64,000 nucleotides of DNA from NCBI GenBank assembly GCA_910586625.1, contig CAJUIZ010000006.1, positions 1 through 64,000 on the forward strand, read 5' to 3'. The notes beneath the pieces were generated by a model. That model ran no database searches, was not told where the DNA came from, and saw only the letters and a program-made list of their open reading frames with translations. The translations under genes and the position numbers were made by a program. Shown one piece after another: positions 62,704-64,000 of this stretch. How positions within the stretch are numbered: position 1 is the stretch's first letter; the number at the start of each line of letters is the position of its first letter. The stretch is from an uncultured Christensenellaceae bacterium (lineage in GTDB: Bacteria > Bacillota > Clostridia > Christensenellales > CAG-314).

Positions 62704-63879
62704 CTAAATTTTTCCGTACGCCGTTTGACGTTGCTGTTCGGAGAAGGTATACAGAGCGGAAGCCGCCGCAAAATACAGATTGTTGCCGCCGCAAATTCCG
62801 TCGACGTTGAGCACTTCGCCGAGAGCCGTTATACCGTTGGGCAAAGTAAGCGTATCGGGATTGATGTATCTGTCGTCAATTCCGCCCGCGGTTACCTGAC
62901 TCATAGAAAAATCCAAGGATTTGAGATATTGAAAGCGCATATTCTTGGCGGTATGCGCAAGCACGGATACGTCGTTTCCGCCGCAGCGTTTGATTACGAC
63001 TTCCGCAACCTTATTGTGAAGTATTCCGTAAAACAGTTTGTTCGCGTCGTAGCCCGATTTCATCCTTAAATACAGCAGGTCTGCAAGATCCCACTGAGTC
63101 ATACCGGGAACAAGGTCTGCTATGAAAATGTAATCGCCCTGCTGTCTTTTGACCTGCCTGCGCGCTATTATCGCCGACAGATTGAATACGCATATGCCCG
63201 ACAGACCGTAGTCCTTGAACAAAATCTCCCCGCTTTGCTTGCCCAAAAGCAGCGCGCCGTCGTATAACGAAACTTCGGCCTTTACCCGTATACCGTTGAG
63301 CACGCCTTCCATATTGTGAATTTTGACGGGAACAAGCGACGGAATAAGGGGCGTAAAATACTCCTTGGGAGCGACTGCGTACGGGGACGTTTCCAACGCC
63401 TGACTGCTGCTTCCGCAAGCGAGTACTACCTTGTCGAAACAACGGCTTGCGCCGCCCATACGCACTTCGTAGCCCTGCTGACAGGGCTTGCAGCTTGTGA
63501 CTTCGGCGTCGCATTCCGTTTTGCCGCCGTACTTTGCCAATTGGTACCGTAAGCAATCGACGACGTTAGACGCGGAATCGGACAAGGGATAAAGTCTGCC
63601 TTCGGAATCGGCGTACGTACGCACGCCCAAGCTTTCGAGAAACCGCAGATATTCGCCGACGGAAATTGCCGACAGCACGCGGTTTACAAGCGGACTTTTG
63701 TTGTAATCCGCCGCCGAAACGGCGGAATTGCCCAAGTTGCACTTGCCGTTGCCCGTCATAGATATTTTTTTGCCTACGCGCGAATTGCGCTCCGCAACCG
63801 TAACGTCATAGCCGTTTTTTGCGGCGACAATCGCGTACGTCAAGCCCGCCATACCGCCGCCGATAACCAAAATTTTCAT
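62704..63879 (-). CDS. HI0933/BaiN-family flavoprotein
   Basis: 391 residues. N-terminal FAD motif LVIGGGMAGLTYAI and the family stretch KKISMTGNGKCNLGN; the C-terminal half has QVTAGGIDDRYINPDT and EVLNVDGICGGNNLYFAAASA. Members include BaiN, which acts on bile acids, but most are uncharacterised. The ATG at 63879 has AGGTG 5 bases before it; an earlier in-frame start lacks one. It is paired with the COG2509-like gene downstream. Confidence 0.92.
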   Translation of the reverse strand: MKILVIGGGMAGLTYAIVAAKNGYDVTVAERNSRVGKKISMTGNGKCNLGNSAVSAADYNKSPLVNRVLSAISVGEYLRFLESLGVRTYADSEGRLYPLSDSASNVVDCLRYQLAKYGGKTECDAEVTSCKPCQQGYEVRMGGASRCFDKVVLACGSSSQALETSPYAVAPKEYFTPLIPSLVPVKIHNMEGVLNGIRVKAEVSLYDGALLLGKQSGEILFKDYGLSGICVFNLSAIIARRQVKRQQGDYIFIADLVPGMTQWDLADLLYLRMKSGYDANKLFYGILHNKVAEVVIKRCGGNDVSVLAHTAKNMRFQYLKSLDFSMSQVTAGGIDDRYINPDTLTLPNGITALGEVLNVDGICGGNNLYFAAASALYTFSEQQRQTAYGKI

Positions 63880-63899
63880 TGCTTCACCTACCGTTATAT

Positions 63900-63929
63900 A
63901 TTGTAGCAAATAAGCGTGAGTTTCGTCAA
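63900..63929 (-). promoter_or_regulatory. Promoter of the two-flavoprotein operon
   Basis: TTGACG (63924-63929), 18 bases, TACAAT (63900-63905) on the minus strand, with a leader of about 14 bases holding an AGGTG site. Confidence 0.7.
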
Positions 63930-63931
63930 CT

Positions 63932-64000
63932 TTATTGCCTTACGAAATATCCGTACAGACTGCGAATGACCGACGCGTCGGTTACCAAAAGCGCCTTGGA
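63932..64000 (-). CDS. C-terminal end of a gene cut by the window edge
   Basis: The minus strand is open from the window edge for 22 codons to a TAA at 63932. The peptide ends in SVIRSLYGYFVRQ. The family cannot be named from this much. It lies directly before the flavoprotein promoter. Confidence 0.4.
   Translation of the reverse strand, partial: SKALLVTDASVIRSLYGYFVRQ

Overview
The window looks like a chromosomal segment of an endospore-forming Clostridia-type Firmicute (Bacillota) of moderate GC content, probably an uncultured lineage. That rests on the spoIIAA-spoIIAB-sigF operon, spoIVA, sigG with its ylmC/ymxH partner, and a 30-codon spoVM. A long block also matches the Bacillus subtilis order yicC-gmk-rpoZ-coaBC-priA-def-fmt-rsmB-rlmN-rsgA-rpe-spoVM, followed by rpmB, yloU and yloV. 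No rRNA, CRISPR array, prophage, insertion sequence or replication origin was seen.

Layout. 1-1.3 kb: a cut-off XRE regulator and a six-gene tRNA operon (Pro, CAT, Asp, Phe, Thr, Tyr). 1.7-3.2 kb: spoIIA operon. 3.3-12 kb: spoIVA, a membrane protein, a der-plsY-methyltransferase operon, a RluA-like pseudouridine synthase with a cyclophilin-like lipoprotein, and sigG-ylmC. 12-18.3 kb: transketolase, divergent from an unusual IlvD/Edd-family protein, then thymidine kinase and formate-THF ligase behind a structured leader. 18.6-23 kb: an HD-GYP response regulator with an HPt protein, a PrsW-like protease, tRNA-Leu, tRNA-Cys and an azoreductase-like flavoprotein. 23-38 kb: fatty-acid kinase module, rpmB, a PAP2 membrane protein and the long translation/replication/coenzyme operon with spoVM at its end. 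38-49.6 kb: ligA, pcrA, a flavin reductase with a Cys-rich partner, YigZ, tyrS, an ABC exporter and rarA. 50-57 kb: ppa, a LysR regulator, hemW, a GNAT enzyme, lepA and a DUF1624-type acyltransferase. 57-61 kb: a glycerophosphodiesterase and a 1032-residue membrane-anchored Cys/His-repeat protein. 61-64 kb: two flavoprotein oxidoreductases and the tail of one more gene.

Most genes lie on the minus strand in tightly packed, often overlapping operons. Plus-strand islands are the spoIIA operon, the IlvD-like gene, rpmB, the PAP2 gene, and the glycerophosphodiesterase with the large repeat protein. The sporulation genes form one programme: forespore sigma F with its switch proteins, a sigF/sigG-type promoter before sigG, and SpoVM and SpoIVA, which together anchor the spore coat.

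The least explained items are the 1032-residue repeat protein, the IlvD-family protein that lacks most cluster ligands, the structured fhs leader, and at least four genes whose -10 box lies only 6-7 bases before the start codon (likely leaderless mRNAs). All functions are inferred from sequence read by eye; no database search was run.
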